The notes: generated from the letters alone by a model not told the origin. A stretch of DNA of 64,000 nucleotides from Haliea alexandrii (GCF_003719295.1 NZ_RFLW01000001.1:124001-188000), one strand, 5' to 3'. Shown: positions 27,245 to 37,479, numbered from the stretch's first letter. Numbers and translations: made by a program.

Positions 27245-28507
27245 CTATAAAGAGTTGTCAGGTCGGCGGTTTTCTAGCGCACCAAATTCACCCACCACAA
27301 CATTACCACCCTGAGCCTGCACCCGGAGCACATCAAGGTAGTCTGCCCACCCCTGCATCATGGTACGGCGGCCTTCTATGTGACTGGTGCGGTTGTAGGC
27401 TCTACCATTGGCATCGCGGACGGCGTGCGCTAACTGGTGCTCTATCCAGTCCACCCTATACCCCAGCGTTTCATCTAGCAGCGTGCGCGCCATTGCACGG
27501 AAGCCGTGCGGTGTCATGGTGTCCTTGTCGTAGCCGATAGTACGCAGCGCAATTCTGACAGCGTTATCAGACATACAGCGACTAGCACCCCTCGCACTTG
27601 GGAAAACATAACGCCCCCGGCCAGTCAGCGGTTGCAGCTCCCGCAGTATCTCCTGAGCCTGAGCCGATAGCGGCACAACATGGGGCAGCTTCATTTTCAT
27701 TCGTTCGGCGGGCAGCTCCCACTGTGCGGCGTCCCAATTTATCTCTGCCCATTCCATTGCGCGAATCTCTCCGGGGCGCTGAAACAATAGTGGAGACAAC
27801 AGCAGTGCAGCCTTAACCGTCGGCGTGCCCTCGAAGCCGTCCATAGCCACCAGCAGCTTACCGACGCCAGCAGGGTCAGTAATGGCGGCATGGTGCTTTT
27901 TAGCTCGCTTGGGGGTTAGTGCGCCTTTCAGGTCGGCGGATGGGTCACGCTCCGCCCTGCCGGTGGCGACGGCGTAACGGAACACCTGTCCGGCGGTTTG
28001 CTTGGCACGGTGGGCAATGTCATACGCGCCCCGGCTCTCAACACGGCGTAGTGCCGCCAGTAGCTCTGGTGCGGTAATAGATGCGATGGGCCGGGCACCT
28101 AGCGGCGGGTATAAGTCTTTTTCGAGAATGCGGCCTGTGCGGTCACGATAACTAGCTGACTTGGTGGGCATTACTTGGTTGAACCACTCACGGGCCACAG
28201 CTTCAAAGCTATTGGATGACGCTAGGTGTTGAGTCAGCTTCTCAACCTTGCGCTGATTGCCGGGGTCAATACCTTCCGCCAGCTTTTCGCGTGCCTCTTG
28301 GTGGCGCTTGCGCGCCGTCGCCAGGCTTACGTCGGGGTATACCCCAAGTGACAGCAGCTTTTCCTTACCAGCGAAGCGGTACTTGTAGTGCCACAGCTTA
28401 CCCCCGGCAGGCTTCACCAGCAGGAACAGCCCGCCCCCGTCCGCCAGCTTGCGCGGCTTCTCCGTTGGCTTGGCCTGTTTCACCTCGGTTGCTGTTAGCT
28501 TTGCCAT
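27245..28507 (-). CDS. P4-type tyrosine integrase
   Basis: A 420-residue site-specific recombinase with the N-terminal DUF4102 arm-binding domain (LTATEVKQAKPTEKPRKLADGGGLFL), a core-binding SAM-like domain (about 95-190) and the catalytic domain. The catalytic Arg is in QRPGEIR, the His-x-x-Arg is HGFR at residues 334-337 and the nucleophile is Tyr371 in GRAYNRTS. The start at MAKLTA (28507) is chosen over a longer frame because the family begins there. It is transcribed away from tRNA-Pro, and five GGGGGTA/TACCCCC heptamers lie between its start and the tRNA. Confidence 0.95.
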   Translation of the reverse strand: MAKLTATEVKQAKPTEKPRKLADGGGLFLLVKPAGGKLWHYKYRFAGKEKLLSLGVYPDVSLATARKRHQEAREKLAEGIDPGNQRKVEKLTQHLASSNSFEAVAREWFNQVMPTKSASYRDRTGRILEKDLYPPLGARPIASITAPELLAALRRVESRGAYDIAHRAKQTAGQVFRYAVATGRAERDPSADLKGALTPKRAKKHHAAITDPAGVGKLLVAMDGFEGTPTVKAALLLSPLLFQRPGEIRAMEWAEINWDAAQWELPAERMKMKLPHVVPLSAQAQEILRELQPLTGRGRYVFPSARGASRCMSDNAVRIALRTIGYDKDTMTPHGFRAMARTLLDETLGYRVDWIEHQLAHAVRDANGRAYNRTSHIEGRRTMMQGWADYLDVLRVQAQGGNVVVGEFGALENRRPDNSL

Positions 28508-28539
28508 ACCCTGCACTCCCGTTGAAGGTGCGCCGATTT

Positions 28540-28616
28540 GGGGGTATCGCACTTGGGGGTATGCAAAGTACCCCCAGAATTACCCCCACTTTTTGAGGAT
28601 TCTACCGAATACCCCC
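28540..28616. promoter_or_regulatory. Putative right integrase arm sites (5 heptamers)
   Basis: GGGGGTA occurs at 28540-28546 and 28555-28561, and its complement TACCCCC at 28569-28575, 28581-28587 and 28610-28616. The heptamers crowd the integrase promoter region and match those at the left end (22195-22213), suggesting integrase binding and autoregulation. Confidence 0.55.
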
Positions 28617-28641
28617 GGACGGCTATGGAATGAGTATATAC

Positions 28642-28664
28642 AAAAAAGCCCTGATTCACAGGGC
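28642..28664 (-). terminator. Intrinsic terminator downstream of tRNA-Pro, inside the element
   Basis: Read on the minus strand: GCCCTG, a 5-base loop, CAGGGC, then six T. It lies 36 bases past the tRNA 3' end and on the element side of the attachment core, so the mobile element supplies it. Confidence 0.85.
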
Positions 28665-28693
28665 CTTAGGGACGTTTGCGGATGTTGTTGGAT

Positions 28694-28777
<84 letters not shown>

Positions 28778-28795
28778 AGTTTTTGAGGAGCGCAA

Positions 28796-28824
28796 ATATA
28801 CCAGAGCCCCGTGCGGGAACCAAG
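28796..28824 (-). promoter_or_regulatory. Likely sigma-70 promoter of tRNA-Pro
   Basis: On the minus strand TTGGTT (28819-28824) and TATATT (28796-28801) are separated by 17 bases. The predicted start is about a dozen bases before the mature tRNA 5' end. Confidence 0.55.
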
Positions 28825-28859
28825 GGCCTCTCAGTTGCGCCGGGCCTGCTCGCTTAACT

Positions 28860-29066
28860 TCAGTAGATACCAGCCCACTTGGCAATCAGCTGACTCATCA
28901 GGCTGAAGCCGACCACCACCACCATCAGCAGCACCAGCAGCCTCATGGGCTTAAACGGCTTGCGCTCTACCGAATTCACGCCGCGGGTGACGAATTCATC
29001 CACCTTCGCCTGATCTTCAGGGTACAGGCGAGGCTGGTTATCTGGTTGGGCATTTTGATCCGACAT
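28860..29066 (-). CDS. DUF3094 family small membrane protein
   Basis: A 68-residue protein with the segment [26 protein letters not shown] typical of DUF3094, followed by one C-terminal membrane helix ([19 protein letters not shown]). GGGAGG seven bases before ATG 29066 fixes the start. The family is small, gammaproteobacterial and functionally uncharacterised. The gene lies between tRNA-Pro and an acyl-CoA dehydrogenase on the same strand. Confidence 0.85.
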   Translation of the reverse strand: MSDQNAQPDNQPRLYPEDQAKVDEFVTRGVNSVERKPFKPMRLLVLLMVVVVGFSLMSQLIAKWAGIY

Positions 29067-29199
29067 CACATCCTCCCGGTAGCAGGTAACATATTCTCCC
29101 CGCATGCCGCGGAAATGTCACGCGTCTGCCATGGTCTCGCCCAGATCAGATGGCGCAATGGCCCGCGGCAGAACGCACGGGCCAAACGCCGGGCCAGAA

Positions 29200-30999
29200 T
29201 CAGCCGGCCACATCAAACAACGCGTCGGGCATATCCATGAGGTTTTCGGCGCCGGAGAGCAGTGCCTGCTTGTGCGCGAGCGTACGCGGCAGCAAACGGT
29301 CGAAGTAGAATCGCGCGGTCAACACCTTGGCCTCATAGAAGGCGGTATCACCGTCGGCAGCGGCCATTTTCTGCCGCGACAGCACGGCCATGCGCGCCCA
29401 GAAGTACGCGAGTGTGACGTAGCCGCTGTACATCAGGTAATCAACCGCGGCGGCACCCGCTTCATCCGGATTCTGCATCGCTTTCTCGCCAATTTTCAGC
29501 GAGAGCTCCAACCACTCGTCCTTGTAGGTCTTGAGGGCGCTGGTGAACTGCTCATCGGCCGCATCGGTGTTGGCGTCGCAGAAGGCGCCGATGATCTCGG
29601 TGAAGCCCATCAGCAGCTTGCCACCGGAACCAAGTACCTTGCGTCCAATCAGGTCGAGCGCCTGAATGCCGGTGGTGCCTTCGTAAAGCATGGCGATGCG
29701 TGCGTCGCGCACAATCTGCTCCATGCCCCATTCCTTGATGAAGCCGTGGCCGCCGTACACCTGCACGCCCAAATTGGCCGCTTCATAACCGGTTTCGGTC
29801 ACAAACGCCTTGGCAATAGGTGTCAGCAGCGCCAGCAGCTCGTCAGCCGCCTTGGCGTCGTCCTCACTGCCGGTGTGCACGATATCACCCTGCTGGGAAA
29901 GGAAATACAGCAACGCGCGGCTGCCTTCCACAAAGGCTTTCTGCGTGAGCAGCATGCGGCGCACATCGGGGTGCACGATGATGGGGTCAGCGGGGCCATC
30001 CGGGTTTTTCGGGCCAGTGAGGCTGCGCATGGCCAGGCGGTCGCGGGCGTAGGCCAGCGCACCCTGGTAAGACAGTTCACCGTGGGCCAGGCCCTGGATC
30101 GCGGTGCCGATACGCGCGGTGTTCATGAAGGTGAACATGGCATTCAGGCCGCGGTTGGGTGGGCCAATCAGGTAGCCGGTTGCGCCGTCGAAGTTGAGCA
30201 CACAGGTCGCGGAAGCTTTGATACCCATTTTCTTTTCAATGGAGGCGCAGTGCACACCGTTGCGCTCGCCCAGGCTGCCATCGTCGTTCACGTTGAACTT
30301 GGGCACAATAAACAGGGAAATACCCTTGGTGCCTTCGGGCGCATCGGGGAGGCGCGCCAGCACAATGTGAACGATGTTCTCCGCCATGTCGTGCTCACCG
30401 GCACTGATGAAGATTTTGGTGCCGGAGATGGCGTAGCTGCCATCTGCCTGAGGCTCGGCCTTGGTGCGCAGCAGGCCGAGGTCGCTGCCACAATGAGCCT
30501 CCGTGAGGCACATGGTGCCGGTCCAGCCACCCTCGACCAGTCGCGTCAGGTACTTCTGTTTCTGCGCCTCATCGCCATGCTCTTCGATCGTTTTGATGGC
30601 GCCGTGGCTGAGACCGGGGTACATCAGCCAGGACCAGTTGGCGGTGCCGGCGAGTTCGTTGGCGACAATGCCAAGCAGGTCGGGCATGCCCTGGCCGCCG
30701 TAGGCGGTATCGGCAGCCAATGCCGGCCAGCCGTTAGCCACGAATTGCTGGTAGGCCTCGGGAAAACCCTTGGGTGTGGTGACAACGCCATCCTTCCAGC
30801 TGCAACCTTCTTCATCACCCGGCTCGTTGAGCGGTGACAACACGTTCTCGGCGAACTTGGCGCCCTCTTCCACGATGGCATCCATCAGTTCTTGCGTGGC
30901 TTCTTCATAGCCAGGCAGGCGCTTATACAGAGCCTCGGATTCAAGCAACTCGTTCATCACAAACCGGATATCCCGGAGCGGCGCTTTATACTGCGGCAT
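29200..30999 (-). CDS. Acyl-CoA dehydrogenase (DmdC/large FadE-like)
   Basis: This 599-residue flavoprotein belongs to the long-form acyl-CoA dehydrogenases with an extra C-terminal domain, such as 3-methylmercaptopropionyl-CoA dehydrogenase. Hallmarks are [19 protein letters not shown] at the start, [18 protein letters not shown] and [12 protein letters not shown] in the flavin/substrate region, [33 protein letters not shown] near the catalytic Glu, and a C-terminal helical domain. GAGG seven bases before the ATG supports 30999 over a longer frame. The chain length and acyl specificity (fatty acyl, phenylacyl or methylthiopropionyl) cannot be told from these motifs. Confidence 0.9.
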   Translation of the reverse strand: MPQYKAPLRDIRFVMNELLESEALYKRLPGYEEATQELMDAIVEEGAKFAENVLSPLNEPGDEEGCSWKDGVVTTPKGFPEAYQQFVANGWPALAADTAYGGQGMPDLLGIVANELAGTANWSWLMYPGLSHGAIKTIEEHGDEAQKQKYLTRLVEGGWTGTMCLTEAHCGSDLGLLRTKAEPQADGSYAISGTKIFISAGEHDMAENIVHIVLARLPDAPEGTKGISLFIVPKFNVNDDGSLGERNGVHCASIEKKMGIKASATCVLNFDGATGYLIGPPNRGLNAMFTFMNTARIGTAIQGLAHGELSYQGALAYARDRLAMRSLTGPKNPDGPADPIIVHPDVRRMLLTQKAFVEGSRALLYFLSQQGDIVHTGSEDDAKAADELLALLTPIAKAFVTETGYEAANLGVQVYGGHGFIKEWGMEQIVRDARIAMLYEGTTGIQALDLIGRKVLGSGGKLLMGFTEIIGAFCDANTDAADEQFTSALKTYKDEWLELSLKIGEKAMQNPDEAGAAAVDYLMYSGYVTLAYFWARMAVLSRQKMAAADGDTAFYEAKVLTARFYFDRLLPRTLAHKQALLSGAENLMDMPDALFDVAG

Positions 31000-31171
31000 G
31001 CTGTTACCTCGCAATGCAGGTGGACCCATGTTTTCGGTGCTCACATTTTGCGCGAATTACAACCGAAGTCAAATATCTTTTGCAGAATTTGCCAGGCAGC
31101 GCACAGTGGCGAGTGAACAGCCCATACCGGTAGCTGGTGCTGAGAGGAGCGCGCCGAACACAGCCCGAAAG

Positions 31172-31843
31172 TTATAAAAGTGGCTTTATATCAATATGTT
31201 GCGCGGCAGCCTCGGGGTCGAAAGGCGACAGGTGGGGCAGCTCACCCAGCAGGGGCGCCGGCAACAGTTGACGCAATGTGTCCACATTTTCCTCGTGGCA
31301 GGACATGCGCTCGCCGGGCTGATTGGCCACCCAGCCAGCCAGACGCAGGCCATCGGCGCGGATGGCTTCGGCGGTGAGCAGGGCGTGGTTGATACAACCG
31401 AGACGCATGCCCACTACCAGGATCACATCACTTCCCAGTGCCACAGCGAGGTCAGCCAGGGTTTCACGCGGGCCCAGTGGCACGCGCCAGCCGCCGGCAC
31501 CCTCCACCAGCACCAGGTCCGCTCCGCTGGCAAAAACACCCCGACAGAGCCCCGCCAGGCGCTCCACCTGCAGGCGCTTGCCCACGCGCGCCGCGGCGAT
31601 GTGGGGAGCAATGGCGGGCTGCAGGGCCACCGGATTGACCTGCTCGTAGGGCAGGGACATATTCATGGCCGCCTGCAACGCGAGCGCGTCTTCATTGTGC
31701 CCCTGCGCGTCACAGCCCGCTGCCACCGGCTTGACTGCTGCGGTGCGCAGCCCCCGCGCCCCGGCCGCGTGCAGCAGCGCGCAACTGACCGCTGTCTTGC
31801 CCACTTCGGTGTCGGTGCCGGTCACAAAATACCTGCGGCTCAT
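31172..31843 (-). CDS. bioD: Dethiobiotin synthetase BioD
   Basis: This 223-residue ATP-dependent carboxylase closes the ureido ring of biotin from 7,8-diaminopelargonate and CO2. The P-loop GTDTEVGKT is near residues 8-16, KPVAAGC holds the substrate-contacting Lys, and VEGAGGWRVPL is the conserved Mg/ATP segment. The start overlaps the bioHC stop by 4 bases (ATGA), placing it last in the operon bioB-bioF-bioHC-bioD. BioA, needed for the preceding step, is not in the window. Confidence 0.95.
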   Translation of the reverse strand: MSRRYFVTGTDTEVGKTAVSCALLHAAGARGLRTAAVKPVAAGCDAQGHNEDALALQAAMNMSLPYEQVNPVALQPAIAPHIAAARVGKRLQVERLAGLCRGVFASGADLVLVEGAGGWRVPLGPRETLADLAVALGSDVILVVGMRLGCINHALLTAEAIRADGLRLAGWVANQPGERMSCHEENVDTLRQLLPAPLLGELPHLSPFDPEAAAQHIDIKPLL

Positions 31844-33417
31844 GGCTTCTCCAGTGTCCCGTAGATGACATCATAGGTGGCGGGCAGCCCACTGGGCTCG
31901 CGCCATGTTTCGTAGGCCCGCACCATGGCCGCAAGGCGCTGGCGGCCAGTCAGGCCGGACGGGCGCTTGCTGTTCATATTGTGCGCACCCAGCGTTTTCA
32001 GCTCGTGCAGGAGTTCCGTCGCCTTGTCATAGCGCAGCACGATGCGCTCGCTCTGCAGCGTGAGACGCACGCCGGGGGTGGCATCGGCGGCGGCCTGTAG
32101 CAGTGCCGGCGGCAGAAAGTCATTCACATGCTGGCCGCCGTCCGCCGCCGCCCAGGCCTGTCGCAACTCGTGCAGGGTCGCCGGGCCGAGGGAGCTGAAA
32201 AAGCACCGCCCACCGGCAGCCAGTACCCGGGCCAATTCGGCAAACAGCAGGTCCGGGCGGTAGCACCACTGAAAGGCCAGGCTGCTGAACACAAGGTCTA
32301 TGGAACCCGCTGCCAGGGGTAAAGCTTCGGCATCCCCGGCGACCCAGGCGGTGCCCTCGGGGTGCTGGGTACGCGCCCAGGAGAGCATGCCCTGAGCGAG
32401 GTCCAGGCCAATATAATCGGCCTCCGGATAGCGCGCGGCCAGCTGTGGCTGGAAGTAGCCTGTACCACAGCCGAGGTCCAGCACTGTGGCGGGGGGGCTG
32501 CCAAGCGGAGGATGTAGACGAAGCAAGCGCTCACCCACATCACGTTGCAAGGCGGCAACGCTGTCATAGCGCGGTGCGGCGCGGCTGAAGGATTGGGCAA
32601 TCGCCTGCTTACTGACCGGCGCCTGCTGGGCTGCCAGCGTGGCTTCGGTGCCGGGGGCCTCGTACGCAACAATACGCTGCAGGGCACTTGCCAGCGCAAC
32701 CGGCGCCGCGAGGGGCAGCGCGTGGCATGTGCCCGGCCAGGTCTCTACGGAGGCCGCTGCTGTTCCCGCCAACAGCTCACGCAGGCGCTCACCAATGACG
32801 TCAGGCACCAGCGCATCCGCGCCGGCAAGCAAATGCTGCTGCGGGCAGGTCAGCGCGGGGAGCACGCTGCGCATATCCAGCTCCGCCAACCACTGCAAGC
32901 CCGCAGCCAGCGCGGGCGTGGACCAGCCAGTACTCTGCGCGGCCAGCTGACGGGCCAGTGCCCGCTCCTCGGCATGCCCCTGGCACTGCAATGTGATGAA
33001 ACGACGTAAGGTACGCGCAGGATTGCGCGCCAGCTCATGCTGAAAACTCGCCAGCTCTGGAGGCGCCACACCCGGCCAGCTGCCCTCGGCACTGAATCGC
33101 GGGTTACTGGCCACGGTGACCAGCCCGCTTGCGCGCTGCGGCGCCTGGGTTGCCAGCGCAGCCGCCAGCTGCCCGCCCAGCGACCAGCCAACGTATACGG
33201 CCCGCGATGGCGCAAGGGCCAGCACCTGGTCCACCACCTCGTGCACCGAGGCAACAGGACGCCAGTCAATCAAAGTCACGTTCGCCCAGCCACGCAGGGC
33301 AGCGAGCAAGGGGCGCCAGCAATCACTGCTGCCCGCCCAACCGTGCAGCAGCACCAGGTCTACCGATGAGGGCTGATTCGCGCGCAGGTACTCGGCGGTG
33401 ACGGGTACATCAGGCAC
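31840..33417 (-). CDS. Biotin biosynthesis fusion protein BioH-BioC
   Basis: A 525-residue fusion. Residues 1-255 are an alpha/beta hydrolase of BioH type (HGWAGS oxyanion region, nucleophile Ser79 in GWSLGG, C-terminal His in GTCHALPL), which removes the methyl ester from pimeloyl-ACP. Residues 270-525 are the BioC SAM-dependent malonyl-ACP methyltransferase ([28 protein letters not shown]). One protein therefore adds and later removes the protecting methyl group. The start is GTG 33417, overlapping bioF by 8 bases. Such BioHC fusions are known in some marine gammaproteobacteria. Confidence 0.93.
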   Translation of the reverse strand: MPDVPVTAEYLRANQPSSVDLVLLHGWAGSSDCWRPLLAALRGWANVTLIDWRPVASVHEVVDQVLALAPSRAVYVGWSLGGQLAAALATQAPQRASGLVTVASNPRFSAEGSWPGVAPPELASFQHELARNPARTLRRFITLQCQGHAEERALARQLAAQSTGWSTPALAAGLQWLAELDMRSVLPALTCPQQHLLAGADALVPDVIGERLRELLAGTAAASVETWPGTCHALPLAAPVALASALQRIVAYEAPGTEATLAAQQAPVSKQAIAQSFSRAAPRYDSVAALQRDVGERLLRLHPPLGSPPATVLDLGCGTGYFQPQLAARYPEADYIGLDLAQGMLSWARTQHPEGTAWVAGDAEALPLAAGSIDLVFSSLAFQWCYRPDLLFAELARVLAAGGRCFFSSLGPATLHELRQAWAAADGGQHVNDFLPPALLQAAADATPGVRLTLQSERIVLRYDKATELLHELKTLGAHNMNSKRPSGLTGRQRLAAMVRAYETWREPSGLPATYDVIYGTLEKP

Positions 33418-34579
33418 CTGACCAGCACTCCGCCAGCGCGTCCAGCAGCGCGCTGACCTGCGCCGGGGAGTGCGCGGCAGTCAGTGTAATACGCAGGCGC
33501 GAGGTGCCGGTGGGCACCGTGGGCGGGCGAATGGCACTGATCAAGAAGCCGCGTTCACGCAGGCGCTGGCTGAGACGCATGGCGCGCTCGGGGTCACCCA
33601 CCAGCAGCGGCTGGATCGCACTGGATGACGCCATCAGCGGCAAGCCACTCTGCGCGGCGCCGCGGCGAAACAGGTCGATCAGCTGCTCAAGGTGCGTGCG
33701 GCGCCAGGCTTCCTCACCCAGCAGTTGCAACGCAGTGAGGCTCGCGGCTGCCAATGCGGGTGGCATGGCGGTGGTGTAGATGTAATTCCGTGTGGACTGG
33801 ATAAGCGCCTCGATGAGCAGTTCGCTGCCCGCCACAAACGCACCGGAGGTGCCCAGTGCTTTGCCCAGGGTTGCCATCAACACCGGCACATCGCGCTCAG
33901 TCAACCCTGCCGCCTGCAGGCTGCCGGCACCACTCGCGCCGTGTACACCGAAGCCGTGGGCATCATCGACCATCAGCCAGGCCTGGTGGCTGGCGCAGGT
34001 GGCCGCCAGCTCTGCCAGCGGTGCGGTGTCGCCGTCCATACTGAACACGCCGTCAACGGCAACCAATGCGGGTCCGGGGGCCGCGCCGAGTTTGCGCGCC
34101 AGGTCGGCGCAGTCGTTGTGTGCGAAACGGCGCAGCCGTGCGCCGCTGTGCAGGCCACCATCCAGCAGGGAGGCATGGTTCAAACGGTCCTGGAGTACGG
34201 TATCACCGGGCTGCAACAGGGCCTGCAGCACGCCGGTATTCGCGGCGTAGCCGCTGGAGAACAACAGCGCCCGCGGCCTGCCGGTAAACGCGGCGAGGGC
34301 CTCTTCCAGTTCGCGGTGCGGGCCGCTGTGGCCACACACCAGGTGCGATGCCCCGCTGCCCACTCCCCAGCGCTCGGCAGCAGCGCGCAGGCTGGCAATC
34401 ACCTTGGGGTGGGCAGCAAGGCCGAGGTAGTCGTTGCTGCAGAAATTGATGTACTCGCGCCCGGCGAGCCGCACCGCCGGCCCCTGCGCCGACTCAAGGG
34501 TCAGGCGCTGGCGATACAGTCCGGCCGCACGGCGCGCCTCCAGCACCGCCCGCAGACGTTGCGGAAAGGCCTCCTTCAC
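33410..34579 (-). CDS. bioF: 8-amino-7-oxononanoate synthase BioF
   Basis: This 389-residue alpha-oxoamine synthase condenses pimeloyl-ACP with alanine using PLP. The catalytic Lys is in [11 protein letters not shown], the cofactor-ring Asp and His in [11 protein letters not shown], and the substrate segment [10 protein letters not shown] is near residue 46. The start is GTG 34579, with no clear ribosome-binding site, 11 bases after the bioB stop; translational coupling to bioB is likely. Length is normal for the family. Confidence 0.95.
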   Translation of the reverse strand: MKEAFPQRLRAVLEARRAAGLYRQRLTLESAQGPAVRLAGREYINFCSNDYLGLAAHPKVIASLRAAAERWGVGSGASHLVCGHSGPHRELEEALAAFTGRPRALLFSSGYAANTGVLQALLQPGDTVLQDRLNHASLLDGGLHSGARLRRFAHNDCADLARKLGAAPGPALVAVDGVFSMDGDTAPLAELAATCASHQAWLMVDDAHGFGVHGASGAGSLQAAGLTERDVPVLMATLGKALGTSGAFVAGSELLIEALIQSTRNYIYTTAMPPALAAASLTALQLLGEEAWRRTHLEQLIDLFRRGAAQSGLPLMASSSAIQPLLVGDPERAMRLSQRLRERGFLISAIRPPTVPTGTSRLRITLTAAHSPAQVSALLDALAECWSGA

Positions 34580-34590
34580 GGCGTCGGCGG

Positions 34591-35625
34591 CTAGTGCGCC
34601 ACCGCGGCTGCGTCGTAGAACTGGGGCGTCGGCACCGCGGGAGCACTGTCCACCTCGCGCTGCTCCGGACGAATGCCCAGACGCTGGAATAACGCCATGT
34701 CGGCATTCGCCTGCGGGTTCGGCGTGGTGAGCAGCTTTTCGCCGTAGAAGATGGAGTTGGCGCCGGCAAAGTAGGCCAGTGCGTGCATCTGCTCGTTCAT
34801 TGACTCGCGCCCGGCGGACAGGCGCACGTGTGACGCGGGCATGAGAATGCGCGCCACCGCAATGGTGCGAATAAAATCAAAGGGATCCAGGTCTGCCTCA
34901 TCCGCCAGCGGCGTGCCCTCTACCCGCACCAGCATGTTGATGGGCACGCTTTCGGGGTGCTCGGGCAGGTTGGCCAGTTGCTGCAGCAGGCCGGCGCGGT
35001 CGCGCTGCGACTCGCCCATGCCCACAATGCCGCCGCTACACACTTTCATGCCCGCCTCGCGCACATGGCCGAGCGTATCGAGCCGATCGTTATAGGTGCG
35101 TGTCGTAATCACTTCCCCGTAATACTCAGGAGAGGTGTCGAGGTTGTGGTTGTAGTAGTCGAGACCGGCCTCTGCCAGCTCCCTGGCCTGCGCCTCGGTA
35201 AGCATGCCCAGAGTCATGCAGCTCTCCAGGCCCAGTTCGCGCACCCCTTTGACCATGGCCACCACATAGGGCATGTCGCGCGCCTTGGGCGAGCGCCAGG
35301 CGGCGCCCATACAGAACCGCGTCGCGCCGCTGGATTTCGCCGCCTGCGCCTGCGCCAGTACTTTCTCCACCTCCATCAGCTTTTCCGCTTCCAGCCCGGT
35401 GTCGTAACGGTTGCTCTGCGGGCAGTAGGCGCAATCCTCGGGGCAGGCGCCGGTTTTGATGGAAAGCAGCGTGCTCACCTGCACCTCGTTCGGGTCAAAA
35501 TAGGCGCGGTGCACGCTGTGCGCGCGAAACAGCAGATCGTTGAAAGGCAGCGCCAGCAGCGCCTCGATGTCTCCGCGGCTCCAGTCGTGGCGAAGGGGTG
35601 CGGGCGCGGTGGCAGGAGCATTCAT
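34591..35625 (-). CDS. bioB: Biotin synthase BioB
   Basis: This 344-residue radical SAM enzyme inserts sulfur into dethiobiotin. The SAM cluster motif C-x3-C-x2-C is CPEDCAYC, followed by [11 protein letters not shown]. The [12 protein letters not shown] segment and SAGRESM near the C-terminus are also family marks. The start MNAPATAP at 35625 is chosen; the longer frame runs through the operator and into comF. It is the first gene of the biotin operon, preceded by a BirA-type operator and promoter, so it is probably repressed when biotin is plentiful. Confidence 0.96.
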   Translation of the reverse strand: MNAPATAPAPLRHDWSRGDIEALLALPFNDLLFRAHSVHRAYFDPNEVQVSTLLSIKTGACPEDCAYCPQSNRYDTGLEAEKLMEVEKVLAQAQAAKSSGATRFCMGAAWRSPKARDMPYVVAMVKGVRELGLESCMTLGMLTEAQARELAEAGLDYYNHNLDTSPEYYGEVITTRTYNDRLDTLGHVREAGMKVCSGGIVGMGESQRDRAGLLQQLANLPEHPESVPINMLVRVEGTPLADEADLDPFDFIRTIAVARILMPASHVRLSAGRESMNEQMHALAYFAGANSIFYGEKLLTTPNPQANADMALFQRLGIRPEQREVDSAPAVPTPQFYDAAAVAH

Positions 35626-35659
35626 GACGGATATCCATGGCAATAGACTAGAACACGAC

Positions 35660-35687
35660 ATGATAAGCCGCGGCGGCGCGCTGTCAA
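35660..35687 (-). promoter_or_regulatory. bioB promoter overlapping the BirA operator
   Basis: On the minus strand a consensus -35 TTGACA (35682-35687) and a -10 TATCAT (35660-35665) are 16 bases apart. The -35 is part of one arm of the operator, so repressor binding would block polymerase. Confidence 0.75.
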
Positions 35688-35713
35688 CCTGGAGCGTGAC
35701 CTTTGGTTGACAG
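35681..35713. promoter_or_regulatory. BirA-type biotin operator
   Basis: A perfect inverted repeat, CTGTCAACC (35681-35689), 15 bases, GGTTGACAG (35705-35713), matches the known gammaproteobacterial BirA site (arms like TGTAAACC with a 14-15-base spacer). It lies between bioB and comF, in front of the biotin operon. The birA gene itself is not in the window. Confidence 0.85.
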
Positions 35714-36422
35714 ATGGGGCCGCCGGCTGCTGGACGGGCTGTTTCCACAGCTTTGCCTGTTATGCCGGCTGCCGAGCGCCAGCCACCTGCCCCTGTGCGC
35801 CTGTTGCGCCGCGCAGCTGGTGGAAAACCACGCGTGCTGTCGCTGCTGTGCGCTGCCGCTGCCGGACGACAATACGGAGTTGTGCGCGGCCTGCCTACAA
35901 CGCCCGCCGGCCCTGGACCGGGTTATCGCGCCCTTCCTGTACGAGCCGCACCTCGGCTACATCATCGCTCGATGGAAGTTCCAGCGGGAACGGCGCCTGA
36001 GCGGTTTGCTGGCGGAACTCTGGCTGTCCACGGTGGAACCACCGCGGGACCGCGACTTGCTACTGCCTGTGCCGATTCACTGGCGCCGGTTACTGGGCCG
36101 CGGTTTCAACCAGGCCACGCTGCTGGCAATGGCACTGCAGGACCGCGACCCCGGCCTACGGCCACTGCCGCTGCCCGTGCGCGTGCTGCGCCGGACGCGC
36201 GCAGCGCCCGCTCAAGCCACCCTCACGGCACACCAACGCGCGCACAATCTGCGCGGTGCGTTTGCCCTGGGGGCGTCAGTAAATGGACAGCGCATTGCCG
36301 TGATCGACGATGTGATGACCACCGGGGCCACCGCCGAAGCCATCGCCAGGTTGCTGAAGAGCGCCGGCGCAGCGGATGTGCAACTCTGGTGCCTGGCTCG
36401 CACCCCGCCTCCGGCGACCTGA
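35703..36422 (+). CDS. comF: ComF family phosphoribosyltransferase-like protein
   Basis: A 239-residue protein with Cys-rich N-terminal zinc-binding pairs (CLLC, CACC, CCRCC, CAAC) and the C-terminal phosphoribosyltransferase PRPP loop [16 protein letters not shown]. ComF helps natural transformation and DNA recombination; its enzymatic role is unsettled. No ATG suits the frame; TTG 35703 is chosen because GGAG (35691-35694) sits eight bases upstream. This start lies inside the BirA operator, so its transcript must begin further upstream or comF expression is affected by BirA. The divergent bioB-comF arrangement is common in this class. Confidence 0.9.
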   Translation: MVDRWGRRLLDGLFPQLCLLCRLPSASHLPLCACCAAQLVENHACCRCCALPLPDDNTELCAACLQRPPALDRVIAPFLYEPHLGYIIARWKFQRERRLSGLLAELWLSTVEPPRDRDLLLPVPIHWRRLLGRGFNQATLLAMALQDRDPGLRPLPLPVRVLRRTRAAPAQATLTAHQRAHNLRGAFALGASVNGQRIAVIDDVMTTGATAEAIARLLKSAGAADVQLWCLARTPPPAT

Positions 36423-36472
36423 TACACTGCGCGCGTCGCACCGCTGGCCGCGGTGGAGCCTGGAGCACCCTG

Positions 36473-37459
36473 ATGACCCCTGCCGAACACCCTTACGATC
36501 GCCTGTCACCCGACTGTGTTATTGATGCCGTCGAGTCCGCCGGTTACCTCTGCGACGCGCGCCTGCTGGCGCTGAACAGCTATGAAAACCGCGTCTATCA
36601 GGTAGGCATTGAGGACGCACAACCACTGATTGCCAAGTTCTATCGGCCGGGGCGCTGGACGGACGAGCAGATTCTGGAAGAACACGCCTTCAGCCTGGAG
36701 TTGCAGGACGCGGAAATCTCCGTGGTCGCACCACTGGTTGACGCCTCCGGCAACAGCCTGCACCGGCACGAAGGCTTTCGCTTTGCGCTTTTTCCGCGCC
36801 GCGGCGGCTACCCGCCGGAACTGGATAACATGGACAGCCTGCTGGTGCTGGGCCGCACGCTGGGCCGCATCCACACTGTGGGCGCCAGCGCACGCTTCCA
36901 GTACCGCCCCACACTCAGTGTCGAGAACATGCTCACACACAACCGCGGCTACCTGTTGGAGCACTTTATTCCCCGCGACCTGCAGCCGGCCTACGACAGC
37001 CTCACCCGCGACTTGCTGGCGGTGGTTCTGCCACTGTACGGCGAGGTGCAGGACGAAGACCTGATCCGCGTGCACGGCGACTGCCACATCGGCAACATAC
37101 TCTGGCGCGACAACTGCGCGCACTTCGTCGACCTGGACGACTGTTGCATGGCACCCGCGGTGCAAGACCTCTGGATGTGCCTGAGCGGCGAGCGTCATGA
37201 ACGCGAGCTGCAGCTGGCCGAGCTGATAGAGGGTTACAACGAATTCGGTGATTTCGCACCGCGCCAGCTGCGCTGGATAGAAGCACTGCGCACCCTGCGC
37301 CTGGTCAACTACGCCGCCTGGCTGGCCCGCCGCTGGAGCGACCCCGCCTTTCCGCGCAGCTTCACCTGGTTCAACACCGAGCGCTACTGGGCGAGCCACG
37401 TGCTGGAGCTGCGCGAACAGCTCGCGGCGCTGCAGGAAGAGCCCCTGCGCCTCCTCTAG
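36473..37459 (+). CDS. srkA: Stress response serine/threonine kinase SrkA (YihE/RdoA family)
   Basis: This 328-residue aminoglycoside-phosphotransferase-fold kinase has NSYENRVYQV in the nucleotide-binding lobe, the Lys in LIAKFYRPGRW, the catalytic loop HGDCHIGNILW and the metal-binding VDLDDC. These match SrkA, which phosphorylates proteins during envelope or oxidative stress. GGAG seven bases upstream fixes ATG 36473. It follows comF by 50 bases on the same strand. A hairpin (CCCTGCGC/GCGCAGGG, 37443-37466) spans its stop codon. Confidence 0.92.
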   Translation: MTPAEHPYDRLSPDCVIDAVESAGYLCDARLLALNSYENRVYQVGIEDAQPLIAKFYRPGRWTDEQILEEHAFSLELQDAEISVVAPLVDASGNSLHRHEGFRFALFPRRGGYPPELDNMDSLLVLGRTLGRIHTVGASARFQYRPTLSVENMLTHNRGYLLEHFIPRDLQPAYDSLTRDLLAVVLPLYGEVQDEDLIRVHGDCHIGNILWRDNCAHFVDLDDCCMAPAVQDLWMCLSGERHERELQLAELIEGYNEFGDFAPRQLRWIEALRTLRLVNYAAWLARRWSDPAFPRSFTWFNTERYWASHVLELREQLAALQEEPLRLL

Positions 37460-37466
37460 CGCAGGG
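37443..37466. terminator. Hairpin over the srkA stop codon
   Basis: 8-bp perfect arms with an 8-base loop and no T-tract. It lies between convergent genes and could aid termination. Confidence 0.3.
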
Positions 37467-37479
37467 CCAACGTGTGGGG

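Noticed and set aside
29104-30837. 577-codon plus-strand frame opposite the acyl-CoA dehydrogenase
   Set aside because: Shadow frame; the dehydrogenase has all family motifs and this frame has none.
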